A stretch of DNA of 64,000 nucleotides from Novosphingobium sp. Fuku2-ISO-50 (GTDB lineage Bacteria > Pseudomonadota > Alphaproteobacteria > Sphingomonadales > Sphingomonadaceae), in NCBI RefSeq assembly GCF_001519055.1, contig NZ_KQ954300.1, positions 1 through 64,000 of the forward strand, read 5' to 3'. The translations under genes were made by a program, and so were the position numbers. The notes under the pieces are model-generated. The model saw only the letters and a program-made list of their open reading frames with translations. It was not told the origin of the DNA and ran no database searches. Position 1 is the stretch's first letter, and each line of letters starts with the position of its first letter. Positions 51,921 through 61,067 of this stretch are shown here, piece after piece.

Positions 51921-54748
51921 TCCGGCCGGAGGCGCCCACAGCTGCCTCCGACATCCCCCTCCACGAGCCCGCCCGCAACCGCGGCGCGGGCCGCTGGTGC
52001 GCCGGTGTCTTGCCGGCGACCGCGCTCTTTGCCCTGCCCGGCACGGCGCTTGCGGCGCCCGATCCGGCACCCACCCCTGCCCCGCCGCAGACCATTTCGC
52101 CGCCGAGCGTGCCGCCGCTGCCGATGCCGGGCCAGACGATGGCCGCCGGGCAAACGGTCGCCAATGCCTATCCCGCGCTGTCCGAAGATGACGAGCTGAT
52201 CCTCGAAATCCGCACCCAGCATCGCGAAATGACCGATACGCTGACCGCGCACGGGCTTCGCGGCGGGGTCTATCTGCCGCTGGGCGATGTCGCCCGTTTT
52301 CTCGACCTGCCGATCAGCGTCAGCGACGACGGACATTATGCCAACGGCTGGTTCCTTTCGCCGCTGCGCACGTTGTCGATCAACTTGCGCGCGGGCACGG
52401 TCACGCTGGCGGGCAAGGAAAGCCCCATCAGCAAGAGCGACTTCGCCGCCTATGACGGTGAATTGTGGATCAAGGCCGATCGGCTGGCGCAAATCCTGCC
52501 GGTCACGCTGACCACCGATCTGCGGGCGCAGACGCTGGTGGTCAAGACGCTCGAACCTTTCCCGTTCGAACAGCGCCTTGCGCGCGAAACGGCGCGCGAC
52601 CGGCTGGCCAATCTCGGCGGCCATGCCCAGGCGCCGGTCTACGAACGCCAGGACACCCCCTATCAGCTTTACGACGTGCCGATTTCCGAGGTGGAACTGC
52701 GCGCGACCGGAAGCCAGGGCATTGCCCCGCACGTCGAGACCGATTTGCGCGCGTCGGGCGATCTGCTGTTCATGACCGCGCGGACTTATGCCAGCGTTTC
52801 GTCGTCGAGCGGGCTGATCGCGGCGCGCGCCGAACTGGGCCGTCGCGATCCCGATGCGCAGTTGCTGGGGCCGTTGCGCGCGACCGAGTTCGAAATGGGC
52901 GATGTCGCTTCGGAATCGATGCCGCTGGGCCTGCGCGGCGTGGCCGGGCGCGGCTTTGCGCTGACCAATGAGCCGCTCGAACACGCCTCGGTCTTCGAAA
53001 ACATGGATTTCCGGGGCGAACTTTCCTCGGGCTTCGAAGTCGAACTCTATCGCAACGACACGCTGGTCGGATCGACTCGCGATGCGGTCAACGGGCAGTA
53101 CGAATTCCTGCATGTCCCGGTCGATTTCGGGCTCAATGTGTTTCGCCTGGTGTTCTACGGCCCGCAAGGACAGCGCCGCGAGGAAGTGCGCCGGATCAGC
53201 GTCGGCGACGGGCGCCTCGCCAAAGGCGCGTTTACCTACAACGTCTTCGCGGTGCAAAAGGACAAGTCGCTCGCCAATGTAAACGCGCCGGGGTTTGAAC
53301 CGACGATCGATTACGGCGACTGGCGCGAAGGCTTTTCCATGCAATATGGCCTGAGCAGCGCGCTGACCGTGGTCGGCAGCGGCGCACTATACCAGTCGGG
53401 CGGATCTTCGCGCTGGCTGACCTCGGCAGGGCTGCGCACCGGGCTCGGCGGCTGGGCGGCCAAGCTCGATGCCGCGATCGGCACCAATGGCGGGACGGCG
53501 GTCGAAATCGGCGTCGCGGGCAGACTGTTCGGGGCCAGTCTGGTCGCCACCCATGCCGAATATGGCCATGGCTTCGTCGACGAAGTGCGCTCGCCAAGCA
53601 GCCTGCCGCTGACGTCGATGACCACATTCGACTTGTCCAAGACCTTGCATATCGGGCTGCACACCGTCCCGCTGGCTTTCAGCTGGCAGCATCTGGCCTA
53701 TGCCGATGGCCAGGTCACCAACACCGCCACATTCCGCCAGACGTTTACGGTGGGCCGCGTCATGGCGGCCAATGTCATCAACTACAACGACAGCGCGATG
53801 CCGGGCGCGGCGACCATCCGGTCGACCACCGGCACCTTCGACCTCTCCACGTTTGCCGGCAGTCACACGCAATACCGCGCCGAGGCCGGCTACACCATCG
53901 GGCCACATCCTGCGCTGACCTCGCTGAGCGGCGAAATTGCGCGGGACATCGATGCCCACACCACCGTGCGCGCCTCGCTCACGCACGCGTTCAACAATCA
54001 CCAGACCACCGTCGGGCTGTCGGCGACGCGCAAGTTCGGACCTTTTGCGGTGTCGTTCGATTCGACCTATACCGCCCCGTCGCGCAGCTATGCCTTTACC
54101 TTGCGACTGGGTTTCAGCTTTGGCCGCAATCCCCTGAACGGCAAGATGTTCGTCGCCCGCCCCGGCCTGTCGAGCAGCGGCGCGGTCGCCGTGCGCGCCT
54201 TTGCCGATACCAACGGCAACGGCGAATGCGATCCGGGCGAGGAAGCGGTCGGCAAAGTCACCTTCTTCACCGGATCGCAGCACGTCACCTCCGATGCATC
54301 GGGCAACGCCATACTGACCGGGGTCGGCGACGGCAGCCGCACTGCGGTCAAGATCGACACCGCCACGCTGCCCGACATTGCCATGGCGCCCTCGCGCCCC
54401 GGGGTGGAGATCGTCGCACGCCCCGGCCGCATCCCGATCGTCCAGTTCGCGATCCAGCAATTGAGCGACATCGAAGGCACCGCAGTCTATGCCAACGGCA
54501 CGCACAAGCGCGGGGTCGCCGGGCTCGTGCTGCATCTGATCGATGCCAAGGGCCGCCGCGCCGCCCGCGCGCGCAGCGAAAACGATGGCTTCGTGCTGAT
54601 CGAACAAGTCCGCCCCGGCGACTACATGCTCGAAATCGCGCCGGACCAGGCACGCAAGCTGGGCATCAAGCTGGTCAGCGACCGTCACATCCGTGTCGGG
54701 CATCACGGCAAGCTGGTCCGGTTGAAGATTGTCGTCGCGCCCCAATGA
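51917..54748 (+). CDS. outer-membrane usher-like protein with SdrD-like C-terminal region
   Basis: 943 residues. A signal segment about 28-46 is followed by a Pro-rich linker, then a periplasmic N-domain (residues 90-220), a plug or early-barrel part with ELYRNDTLVGSTRDAVNGQYEFLHVPVDFGLNVFRLVFYGPQGQRRE (split over residues 375-420), a long beta-barrel region to about 745, then DTNGNGECDPGEE (about 764-776) and a carboxypeptidase-regulatory-like domain (GVAGLVLHLIDAKG, SENDGFVLIEQVRPGDYMLEI). This fits the CS1/alternative-type ushers rather than FimD. The GTG start overlaps the chaperone stop. Confidence 0.82.
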   Translation: MIRPEAPTAASDIPLHEPARNRGAGRWCAGVLPATALFALPGTALAAPDPAPTPAPPQTISPPSVPPLPMPGQTMAAGQTVANAYPALSEDDELILEIRTQHREMTDTLTAHGLRGGVYLPLGDVARFLDLPISVSDDGHYANGWFLSPLRTLSINLRAGTVTLAGKESPISKSDFAAYDGELWIKADRLAQILPVTLTTDLRAQTLVVKTLEPFPFEQRLARETARDRLANLGGHAQAPVYERQDTPYQLYDVPISEVELRATGSQGIAPHVETDLRASGDLLFMTARTYASVSSSSGLIAARAELGRRDPDAQLLGPLRATEFEMGDVASESMPLGLRGVAGRGFALTNEPLEHASVFENMDFRGELSSGFEVELYRNDTLVGSTRDAVNGQYEFLHVPVDFGLNVFRLVFYGPQGQRREEVRRISVGDGRLAKGAFTYNVFAVQKDKSLANVNAPGFEPTIDYGDWREGFSMQYGLSSALTVVGSGALYQSGGSSRWLTSAGLRTGLGGWAAKLDAAIGTNGGTAVEIGVAGRLFGASLVATHAEYGHGFVDEVRSPSSLPLTSMTTFDLSKTLHIGLHTVPLAFSWQHLAYADGQVTNTATFRQTFTVGRVMAANVINYNDSAMPGAATIRSTTGTFDLSTFAGSHTQYRAEAGYTIGPHPALTSLSGEIARDIDAHTTVRASLTHAFNNHQTTVGLSATRKFGPFAVSFDSTYTAPSRSYAFTLRLGFSFGRNPLNGKMFVARPGLSSSGAVAVRAFADTNGNGECDPGEEAVGKVTFFTGSQHVTSDASGNAILTGVGDGSRTAVKIDTATLPDIAMAPSRPGVEIVARPGRIPIVQFAIQQLSDIEGTAVYANGTHKRGVAGLVLHLIDAKGRRAARARSENDGFVLIEQVRPGDYMLEIAPDQARKLGIKLVSDRHIRVGHHGKLVRLKIVVAPQ

Positions 54749-54812
54749 GCGGCGCGGCGACGCCAGGCCCGCAGACACCCGTGCAGCAAATGGTTAATCC
54801 CAAGGCTATCGA

Positions 54813-54841
54813 TTGCCGCGCACAAATCCCCTGCTTATTAT
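54813..54841 (+). promoter_or_regulatory. sigma70-like promoter of LacI-type regulator
   Basis: TTGCCG (54813-54818), 17 bases, TATTAT (54836-54841). It lies about 105 bases before the regulator start, leaving a leader of about 100 bases. Confidence 0.4.
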
Positions 54842-54946
54842 GCTTTGCGCCAACAATTACAATAAGGTAGAACCCTGTTACCACGCGGTGCAAGTGGGGA
54901 CGTTTGCCGCCGGACACATAGCGACACGATAAGTCCCGGGAGGAGC

Positions 54947-55966
54947 ATGGTCGTCATGAGTGCCGTCACGTCCTCGGTGCGCAGCATTTCCGACCTCGCC
55001 CTCATCGCCGGGGTTTCGGTTTCGACCGTGTCGCGCGCGCTGACCGGCAAAGGCACTTTGAACCAGACCACGCGCGATCGCATCCGCGCCATTGCCGCCG
55101 AGCACGGCTTTCGGCTCAATGTCGCGGCGCAGAACTTGCGGCTTGGCCGCACCGGATCGATCGGCGTGCTGTTTCCGCTGGGCCACGAAAAGGCACAGGC
55201 GCTGTCCGATCCGTTCTTTTCCACCATGTTGGGCTACCTTGCCGACGCCTTGACCGAGCGCGGCTATGACCTGCTCCTGTCGCGTATCACGCCCGAAACC
55301 GAAATGTGGCTCGACGATTTCGTGCGCTCGGGCCGGACCGATGGAATCATCCTGATCGGCCAGTCGAATCAGGGCGCGGCGATCAACCGCCTCGCGGCGC
55401 ATTACCGCCAGATGGTGGTGTGGGGCGCTTATTCGCCCGAAAATTGCTATACCACGGTCGGTTCGGACAATTTTGCCGGCGGGGCACTTGCCGCGCACCG
55501 CTTGCTGCATCGCGGCGCCAAGCGGCTGGCCTGGTTTGGCCATGCCAACGCGCCCGAATTTGCCGCACGTCAGGCCGGATTCCTGTCGGCTCTGCCCGAT
55601 GCCGTTCGCCGCGATACCACCGTCGTGCCGATGCACATCACGCCCGAGGGCAGCCGCGCCTCGGCCAGAGCCTATTTTGCCGCCGGGCACCGCCCCGACG
55701 GGATCTTCGCTGCATCCGACGTCGGTGCGATCAGCGTGATGGCCGCAGCGCACGAATTCGGCATTGCCGTTCCCCATGACATGGCGGTGATCGGCTTCGA
55801 CGACATCATGCTGGCGCGGCTGTCAAACCCGCCGCTGACCACGATCCGGCAGGACATCGAGGGCGGCGCGCGCATGCTGGTCGAACTGTTGCTGCGACGC
55901 ATGGCCGGCGGCGAAACCCAGTCGGTGCAATTCGCCCCGCAATTGATCATCCGCGAAACCGCGTAA
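54947..55966 (+). CDS. LacI family transcriptional regulator
   Basis: 339 residues: an N-terminal LacI helix-turn-helix and hinge (SISDLALIAGVSVSTVSRALTG), and a periplasmic-binding-like effector domain (GSIGVLFPLGHEKAQ, GRTDGIILIGQS, IFAASDVGAISVMAA, VIGFDDIMLARLSNPPLTTI). Sugar-type ligands are usual. GGGAGGAGC lies immediately upstream; ATG at 54956 is an alternative. Neighbours are the usher (upstream) and a convergent TonB-dependent receptor, so its target is not obvious. Confidence 0.94.
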   Translation: MVVMSAVTSSVRSISDLALIAGVSVSTVSRALTGKGTLNQTTRDRIRAIAAEHGFRLNVAAQNLRLGRTGSIGVLFPLGHEKAQALSDPFFSTMLGYLADALTERGYDLLLSRITPETEMWLDDFVRSGRTDGIILIGQSNQGAAINRLAAHYRQMVVWGAYSPENCYTTVGSDNFAGGALAAHRLLHRGAKRLAWFGHANAPEFAARQAGFLSALPDAVRRDTTVVPMHITPEGSRASARAYFAAGHRPDGIFAASDVGAISVMAAAHEFGIAVPHDMAVIGFDDIMLARLSNPPLTTIRQDIEGGARMLVELLLRRMAGGETQSVQFAPQLIIRETA

Positions 55967-56007
55967 ACGCCTGATCGGCCGAAACAGAGCCAGACGAAAA
56001 AAGGGCC

Positions 56008-56047
56008 AGAAAGGAAAGGGCGGGCAGGCCCCCCGACCTGCCCGCCC
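56008..56047 (-). terminator. terminator of the TonB-dependent receptor gene
   Basis: GGGCGGGCAGG (56018-56028) and CCTGCCCGCCC (56037-56047) form a perfect 11-bp stem with an 8-base loop. On the minus strand the hairpin is followed by TTTCCTTT. It lies between the convergent LacI and receptor genes and may serve both. Confidence 0.8.
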
Positions 56048-56110
56048 CCCGATCCGGCTGCCCGAACGGCCCTGCGCGCCATGGCGCGCAAGGCCCAGGC
56101 ATCATGCCGA

Positions 56111-58510
56111 TCAGAACGTACCGTGCAAACGCACACCGAAAGTGCGCGGCGAGCCCATGTAGGCGTTTTGCGTGCCGGTCTGCAGCGGGGTTTCAAAAAC
56201 CTGCGTGACATAGGTCTTGTTGGTCAGGTTCTGCACCCAGCCTTCGAGCGTATAGCGACGGTCGATCTTCACGCCGAGATTGGCGTTGAGCAGACCGACA
56301 GGCCCCTGCACATTGTTGGAGGCAACGTTGACGTACTGGCTGCTGGCGTATTGATACTGCACCCGCCCGATCAGATCGAGCTTGTCCGTCAGCGGCGTAT
56401 CGAGAGTCAGCCCGGCATTGGCCGTGATCTTGGGCGCAAAGCGGAACCGCGATCCCGACAGCGCCGGGTCGATATTGGCATCCACCCCATACTGCGCATG
56501 CGGGATCCAGGTCGCATCGGCATTGAGCGTCAGCGCCGGGGACAACTGGAAGGTGTTTTCGATTTCCGCGCCGTAATCGGTCGCCGACTTGGCGTTGAGC
56601 ACGGTAAAGCGCAGACCGACGAACTGCGCGATCTGCAGGTTCTTCAGGTCATAATAGAACAACGAAACGTTGGTCCGCGCGCGGTGGCCAAAATACTGCA
56701 CTTTGGCGCCGAGTTCGAAGGCGTTGATCGTTTCGGGCTTGTACGTCGGATCGAGCGGCGCAGTGACGTTGGTGGTGCCGGCAATCGTCGTGACCAGATA
56801 CTGGACCATGGGCGGCAGCGTGGCGAAAGCGGCTGCATTGTTGAGAACGCCGCCGGCGGCGTTCTGGTCCATATTCACCCCGCCTGCCTTGAAGCCGCGG
56901 TTATAGGTGCCATAGACCATGGCATCGGGGGTCAGCTTGTATTGCAGGCCAAAAGTGCCCGAAACCGCTTTGTCGGTATGCCCGACGTCATAGGCCGGAG
57001 CCGGGAAAAGGTTGAGCAGCGTCCCCCAGTCGTTGGGAATGCCATTGAGATAGGTATAGGCAAACGACCCGCGCTTGTGCTCGATCGAATAGCGCAAGCC
57101 GCCGATCACGCTGAACTGGTCGGTCACCTTGAAATCGCCATGGGCAAAGACCGCATACGAATCGGTCGAACCATGCATCCCCTCGGATTCGATCAGGCCC
57201 GGCGTCGCGTCCGCCGTACCGGCAGGAAGCCCATAGGCGCCGAGCACCGTGTTCCAGTAGGGCTGCGCCTCAAGACCGTTATACAACGAGCGGCCCGACT
57301 TCAGCTTTTCGGTCGAGACGAAACCGCCGATCACGATGTCCGCGTTGAGCGAGGGAATGCGGGTGTTGTAGGTCAGTTCCTGCGAAGCGAAGTCGCTATG
57401 GAAATCTTCGTCATAGGGCAGAATGTCGGCGCCCGAGAAATCGGCGTCTTCATTGAGCTGGACCACGTCAAAGCGGCGATAGGCCGTGACCGATTTCAGC
57501 ATGCCGGCGCCGATCGCGGCATCGACCAGCAAAGCGCCGCCGTAGTCCTTGGTCGACTGATAGCCGAGCTGGTTGAGCGAAACCTGGAACTTGGAAATGT
57601 CGGTCGACGGCAGCTTGAGCCCGAGCGCGGTGGTCAGGTAATCGACCAGCGGTGCCGTCGGGCCCGCCGTCACGCGTTCGGTGGCATAGCAGCAATCGCC
57701 ATGGCTGGACGAATAGTCGCCGATCAGGCGCACGGTGACGCTGGACGACGGTTCCCACAAAAGCTGGCCCTTGACCGCGCGGGTGGTATTGCCGTTGACC
57801 GGGCGCCCGGTGTTGACGTCGGTGAAAAAGCCGTCAGTGCCCGAACCGAGCCCGGCAACACGCAGCGCAAGGTTGCTGGCGAGCGGTACATTGATCGCGG
57901 CGCGGATCGAATAGGTGTTGTAGTTGCCAACGTCCGCTTCGAACGAGCCGCCGATATCCGACGTCGAAGGCTTGGTCGAGGCGAGCAGCAGCGCACCGGC
58001 AGTCGTGTTCTTGCCGAACAGTGTGCCCTGGGCCCCGCGCAGAACCTGCAGGTTGTCGATGTCGAGGAAGTCCTGCAGCGCTGCGCCCGCACGGGTGCGA
58101 TAGACGCCGTCGATGAACACGCCGACCGATCCTTCGAACGAACGGCTGATCCCGGCAGTACCGAGCCCGCGAATGACGACGTTGGCGCTCGACGAGGCAA
58201 TGTTGGTCACGCGGAACGTGACGCTGGGCGTGATCGCGCCGATATTCGACACGTTTTCGACCCGCGCGGTGGCCAGCGCATCGGCATTGGCGGCGGTGAT
58301 CGAAATCGGCACGTTCTGGAGCTTTTCCGAACGGCGCTGCGCGGTCACGACGATTTCCTGAAGGCCCGCCTGCGGCGCGGCGGCGGCCTGATCGGCCCCG
58401 GCGGCAGGTTCGCCGGCTTCGGGTGCCGCAGCGGCGCTGGCCATCGCGGGCGTTGCCAGCACAGACGCGAAAATAGCGACGGCCGTACCGGCCCGCCAAA
58501 TGCCCTTCAT
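56111..58510 (-). CDS. TonB-dependent outer-membrane receptor
   Basis: 799 residues: a signal peptide (MKGIWRAGTAVAIFASVL...), TonB box-like EIVVTAQRRSEKLQNVPISI, plug domain with VVIRGLGTAGI and LRGAQGTLFGKNTTAGALLL, then a 22-strand barrel ending GVRLHGTF (terminal Phe). The form is that of the sphingomonad receptors that import varied organic compounds as well as siderophores. I chose the ATG at 58510 because AAGAGGA is six bases upstream; ATG at 58516 is too close to it. Divergent from an AraC regulator, its likely controller. Confidence 0.96.
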   Translation of the reverse strand: MKGIWRAGTAVAIFASVLATPAMASAAAAPEAGEPAAGADQAAAAPQAGLQEIVVTAQRRSEKLQNVPISITAANADALATARVENVSNIGAITPSVTFRVTNIASSSANVVIRGLGTAGISRSFEGSVGVFIDGVYRTRAGAALQDFLDIDNLQVLRGAQGTLFGKNTTAGALLLASTKPSTSDIGGSFEADVGNYNTYSIRAAINVPLASNLALRVAGLGSGTDGFFTDVNTGRPVNGNTTRAVKGQLLWEPSSSVTVRLIGDYSSSHGDCCYATERVTAGPTAPLVDYLTTALGLKLPSTDISKFQVSLNQLGYQSTKDYGGALLVDAAIGAGMLKSVTAYRRFDVVQLNEDADFSGADILPYDEDFHSDFASQELTYNTRIPSLNADIVIGGFVSTEKLKSGRSLYNGLEAQPYWNTVLGAYGLPAGTADATPGLIESEGMHGSTDSYAVFAHGDFKVTDQFSVIGGLRYSIEHKRGSFAYTYLNGIPNDWGTLLNLFPAPAYDVGHTDKAVSGTFGLQYKLTPDAMVYGTYNRGFKAGGVNMDQNAAGGVLNNAAAFATLPPMVQYLVTTIAGTTNVTAPLDPTYKPETINAFELGAKVQYFGHRARTNVSLFYYDLKNLQIAQFVGLRFTVLNAKSATDYGAEIENTFQLSPALTLNADATWIPHAQYGVDANIDPALSGSRFRFAPKITANAGLTLDTPLTDKLDLIGRVQYQYASSQYVNVASNNVQGPVGLLNANLGVKIDRRYTLEGWVQNLTNKTYVTQVFETPLQTGTQNAYMGSPRTFGVRLHGTF

Positions 58511-58635
58511 TTTCATTCCTCTTCCGTTTGGCGCACTGTTTCGTGCGCTTGTCTGGGCTCGCACTGTGGCCGTTTGATCGGCCATCAAGAACTCGAACTC
58601 AGGCTTGAGTGTGCTTCAATTCAGCACTTAATTCT

Positions 58636-58664
58636 TGACATTTTACGACATGAACATGACATTT
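58636..58664. promoter_or_regulatory. direct repeats TGACATTT spaced 21 bp, putative AraC-type half-sites
   Basis: TGACATTT occurs at 58636-58643 and 58657-58664, exactly 21 bp (two helical turns) apart in the same orientation, in the gap between the TonB-dependent receptor and AraC genes. This is the geometry expected of AraC-family tandem half-sites. Confidence 0.5.
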
Positions 58665-58684
58665 GACGTCTGCCGTGTTGGTGT

Positions 58685-58716
58685 TGCCTCTTGTCCACAC
58701 TGCCTCTTGTCCACAT
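58685..58716. repeat. 16-bp tandem direct repeat upstream of the AraC-type gene
   Basis: TGCCTCTTGTCCACA occurs at 58685-58699 and 58701-58715, period 16, ending 13 bases before the start codon of the regulator and just upstream of its GGGAG ribosome site. A candidate autoregulatory site. Confidence 0.75.
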
Positions 58717-58728
58717 TGGGAGTGGTTC

Positions 58729-59769
58729 ATGCACAGACTGGGCCTCGCCCACACCGCCTCGGTACAGCAGTTCGAGCGCTATGCGCGCATCGCCGGGATC
58801 GATCTCGACACGATCCTGAGCGACGAGCACCGCGCCGTGGTCGCCGAAGCGCATCACAGCGAGGTCATTCCAGCCTCGGCCATGGTCGACATTTTCCAGA
58901 TCGTTGCCATTGCCGCACGGCGCCCCGACCTTGGCGTCGGCTTTGCCATGTGGTGCAACCTGCACGGCTATGGCCCGCTCAGCCTGCTGTGGGACCATTG
59001 CACCACGGTCGAACAATTGCTGCGCCTGTCGGGCCGATATCTTCATCTCGAAACAGAAGCGATCGGTTCGTCCGCACTGGTCGAAGGCGACGAAATCGCG
59101 GTGCAGCAGTTCCTTACCGTACCAACCATGCTGGGCGGCAGCCAGTACCTCGAAGCGACGCTGACGCTGCAACTGCGCACCATCCGGCTGATCCTGGGGC
59201 AGCAATGGCACCCGCTGCGCATGGAATTTGCCCATCCCGCGCCCGACCAGCTCGGCTTTCACCGCAGCGTGTTTCGTTGCCCGCTGGTGTTCGGCGCCGA
59301 TCGCAGCGCACTGGTGCTCCATCACGACGACCTTGCCCGCGAAAGCCCCAACGGCAACGCGCACCTTGCCGCCTATCTCGAACGGCAGCTCGAAGCCGCC
59401 CGCGCCAACCGCCAGGACGACATCCTGCGCCCGCTCGAACATCTCGTCACGGCCAATCTCGCCGGCGGCGGGATGACGCTGGAACGCGCGGCGGCGAGCC
59501 TGGGGATCAGCGCCCGTACCCTGCAACGCGCGCTGATTGCGCGGGGTCTCGGCTTTTCGAACGTGCTGGCCAATGTGCGTCGGCGCGTTGCGGGCGAATA
59601 TTTCGCCTATCAGCGCCAGCCCAACCTGACCGAACTGGCGCATCGGCTGGGCTATGCCGAAGCCAGCGCGGCCAGCCGCTTCCTGCGCGAAAATTTCCGC
59701 GCGGGCGCGCGCCTGCTCAGCCGCCGCGCCCGCGCCGAACGGACCACCCGGACCGGCCGGCCCGCCTGA
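58729..59769 (+). CDS. AraC family regulator with arabinose-binding-like N-domain
   Basis: 346 residues. The N-terminal domain resembles the OruR/QutR-type ligand domain (VIPASAMVDIFQIVAIAARRPD, GYGPLSLLWDHCTTVEQLL), and the C-terminal AraC helix-turn-helix pair has LERAAASLGISARTLQRAL and LTELAHRLGYAEASAASRF. The ATG at 58729 follows GGGAG. It is divergent from the TonB-dependent receptor over a repeat-rich gap, suggesting it activates that receptor in response to an imported compound. Confidence 0.93.
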   Translation: MHRLGLAHTASVQQFERYARIAGIDLDTILSDEHRAVVAEAHHSEVIPASAMVDIFQIVAIAARRPDLGVGFAMWCNLHGYGPLSLLWDHCTTVEQLLRLSGRYLHLETEAIGSSALVEGDEIAVQQFLTVPTMLGGSQYLEATLTLQLRTIRLILGQQWHPLRMEFAHPAPDQLGFHRSVFRCPLVFGADRSALVLHHDDLARESPNGNAHLAAYLERQLEAARANRQDDILRPLEHLVTANLAGGGMTLERAAASLGISARTLQRALIARGLGFSNVLANVRRRVAGEYFAYQRQPNLTELAHRLGYAEASAASRFLRENFRAGARLLSRRARAERTTRTGRPA

Positions 59770-59790
59770 TCGACGCGCCGCTCCCGGCGC

Positions 59791-59877
59791 TTACCGCGCC
59801 AAGCGCAGCGCGACTTCGGCCATCGGCGACCGGCAGATATTGCCAAGACACACGAACCGAACGGCTTTCCGGCTCAT
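59791..59877 (-). pseudogene. truncated low-molecular-weight protein-tyrosine phosphatase
   Basis: On the minus strand ATG at 59877 opens 28 codons reading MSRKAVRFVCLGNICRSPMA..., the N-terminal P-loop of LMW phosphatases with the C-x5-R active-site motif. A stop follows at 59791-59793, so about 125 residues of the normal enzyme are missing; the downstream sequence runs into the AraC gene. It begins 10 bases after the stop of the glycerophosphodiesterase gene, so it is probably the remnant of an operon partner. Confidence 0.75.
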
Positions 59878-59887
59878 TGTGGCGGCT

Positions 59888-61018
59888 TCACGATGCCTCA
59901 TCGACAGCGCGGCGGCCCAAGGCGGGATCATCGGTGAAGAACCCGTCGAGGCCTTCGGCCAGGTAGCGGCGGATTTCGGCCACACTGCCTTCGGGATTGC
60001 GCGCATTGGCACCGGCATCGTTGCGAAAATCGGCGGCTAGGTACTGGTTTTCCGGGCGGAACGTATAGCACCCGACAAGCAGCCCCGATCGATGCGCATC
60101 GGCGATCATCGCTTTGGGCTCGCCCAGCTTGCCATCGGGGCCCAGCGGGATCAACTGACGCGTCCAGGGCGCGACCCAGTCGGCATAGGCGGCAATCGCG
60201 GCAAGACCGTCGGCGCTCGTCATCTGGCCATAGGTCAGCGTGCCGCCCGCCTTGACGACATCGGCCGGACGCTGCGCATCGTCGTCGATCAGCTGCATGA
60301 ACTGGACATTGGGCCGATCGCCCAGCGTGCCGCGCAACGCTTTCAGATTGGCGATCTCGAACGACTGGATGATCACCGGCGCGGTAGCGAGATACTTGCT
60401 GGCGCTCAGCTCCCTGACGAACCGGTCCTCCATCGGCAGCCCGATCCCGGCGAAATAGGTCGAATGCTTGATTTCCGGGATCAGCCCGACGACCCGGCCG
60501 CGCGCGGCGGATTCGGCGGCAAGGAAATCGGCGATTTCGGCCAGCGTCAGGATACGGAACATGCCGTCATAGGAATGGCTTTCGACGCGCAGCCCCTCGC
60601 CCGTCATGCGCTCTTTCGCGCGCAAGCTGCGCAGTTCGTCGAGCGTGAAATCCTCGGTGAACCAGCCGTACTGCGACACGCCGTCGACGATTTTGGTCGT
60701 CCTGCGCGCGGCGAATTCCTTGCGCGTCGACACGTCGGTGGTTTCGGCAATGTTGTTTTCATGCCGCGCGACCAACACGCCGTCCTTGGTCACGACCAGA
60801 TCGGGCTCGATGAAATCGGCACCATCGGCAATCGCCTTGGCATAAGAGCCGAGCGTGTGTTCGGGGCGCAGCGCGCTGCATCCGCGATGGCCGAGCACCA
60901 CCGGCTTGACCGGGCGCACCGCCGCGCGCGCGCTGGTGCCCAAACCCGTCAACAGCGCCGCCGCAAGGCCGCCGCCCATTGCCAGACATTCCCGCCGCGC
61001 CATCCGCATCGCACTCAC
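59888..61018 (-). CDS. glycerophosphodiester phosphodiesterase family protein, exported
   Basis: 376 residues. An N-terminal ARRECLAMGGGLAAALL resembles a twin-arginine signal. The GDPD barrel has the catalytic GHRGCSALRPEHT, then FIEPDLVVTKDGVLVARHEN (metal ligands and second His) and LIPEIKHSTYF. It releases glycerol-3-phosphate from deacylated phospholipids in the periplasm. ATG at 61006 is an alternative start. Followed by the LMW phosphatase remnant. Confidence 0.93.
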   Translation of the reverse strand: MSAMRMARRECLAMGGGLAAALLTGLGTSARAAVRPVKPVVLGHRGCSALRPEHTLGSYAKAIADGADFIEPDLVVTKDGVLVARHENNIAETTDVSTRKEFAARRTTKIVDGVSQYGWFTEDFTLDELRSLRAKERMTGEGLRVESHSYDGMFRILTLAEIADFLAAESAARGRVVGLIPEIKHSTYFAGIGLPMEDRFVRELSASKYLATAPVIIQSFEIANLKALRGTLGDRPNVQFMQLIDDDAQRPADVVKAGGTLTYGQMTSADGLAAIAAYADWVAPWTRQLIPLGPDGKLGEPKAMIADAHRSGLLVGCYTFRPENQYLAADFRNDAGANARNPEGSVAEIRRYLAEGLDGFFTDDPALGRRAVDEAS

Positions 61019-61067
61019 CTCCCGTTATTCAGCCGCAGTCATACCGTTACCCCGCCATGGCGTGCAA

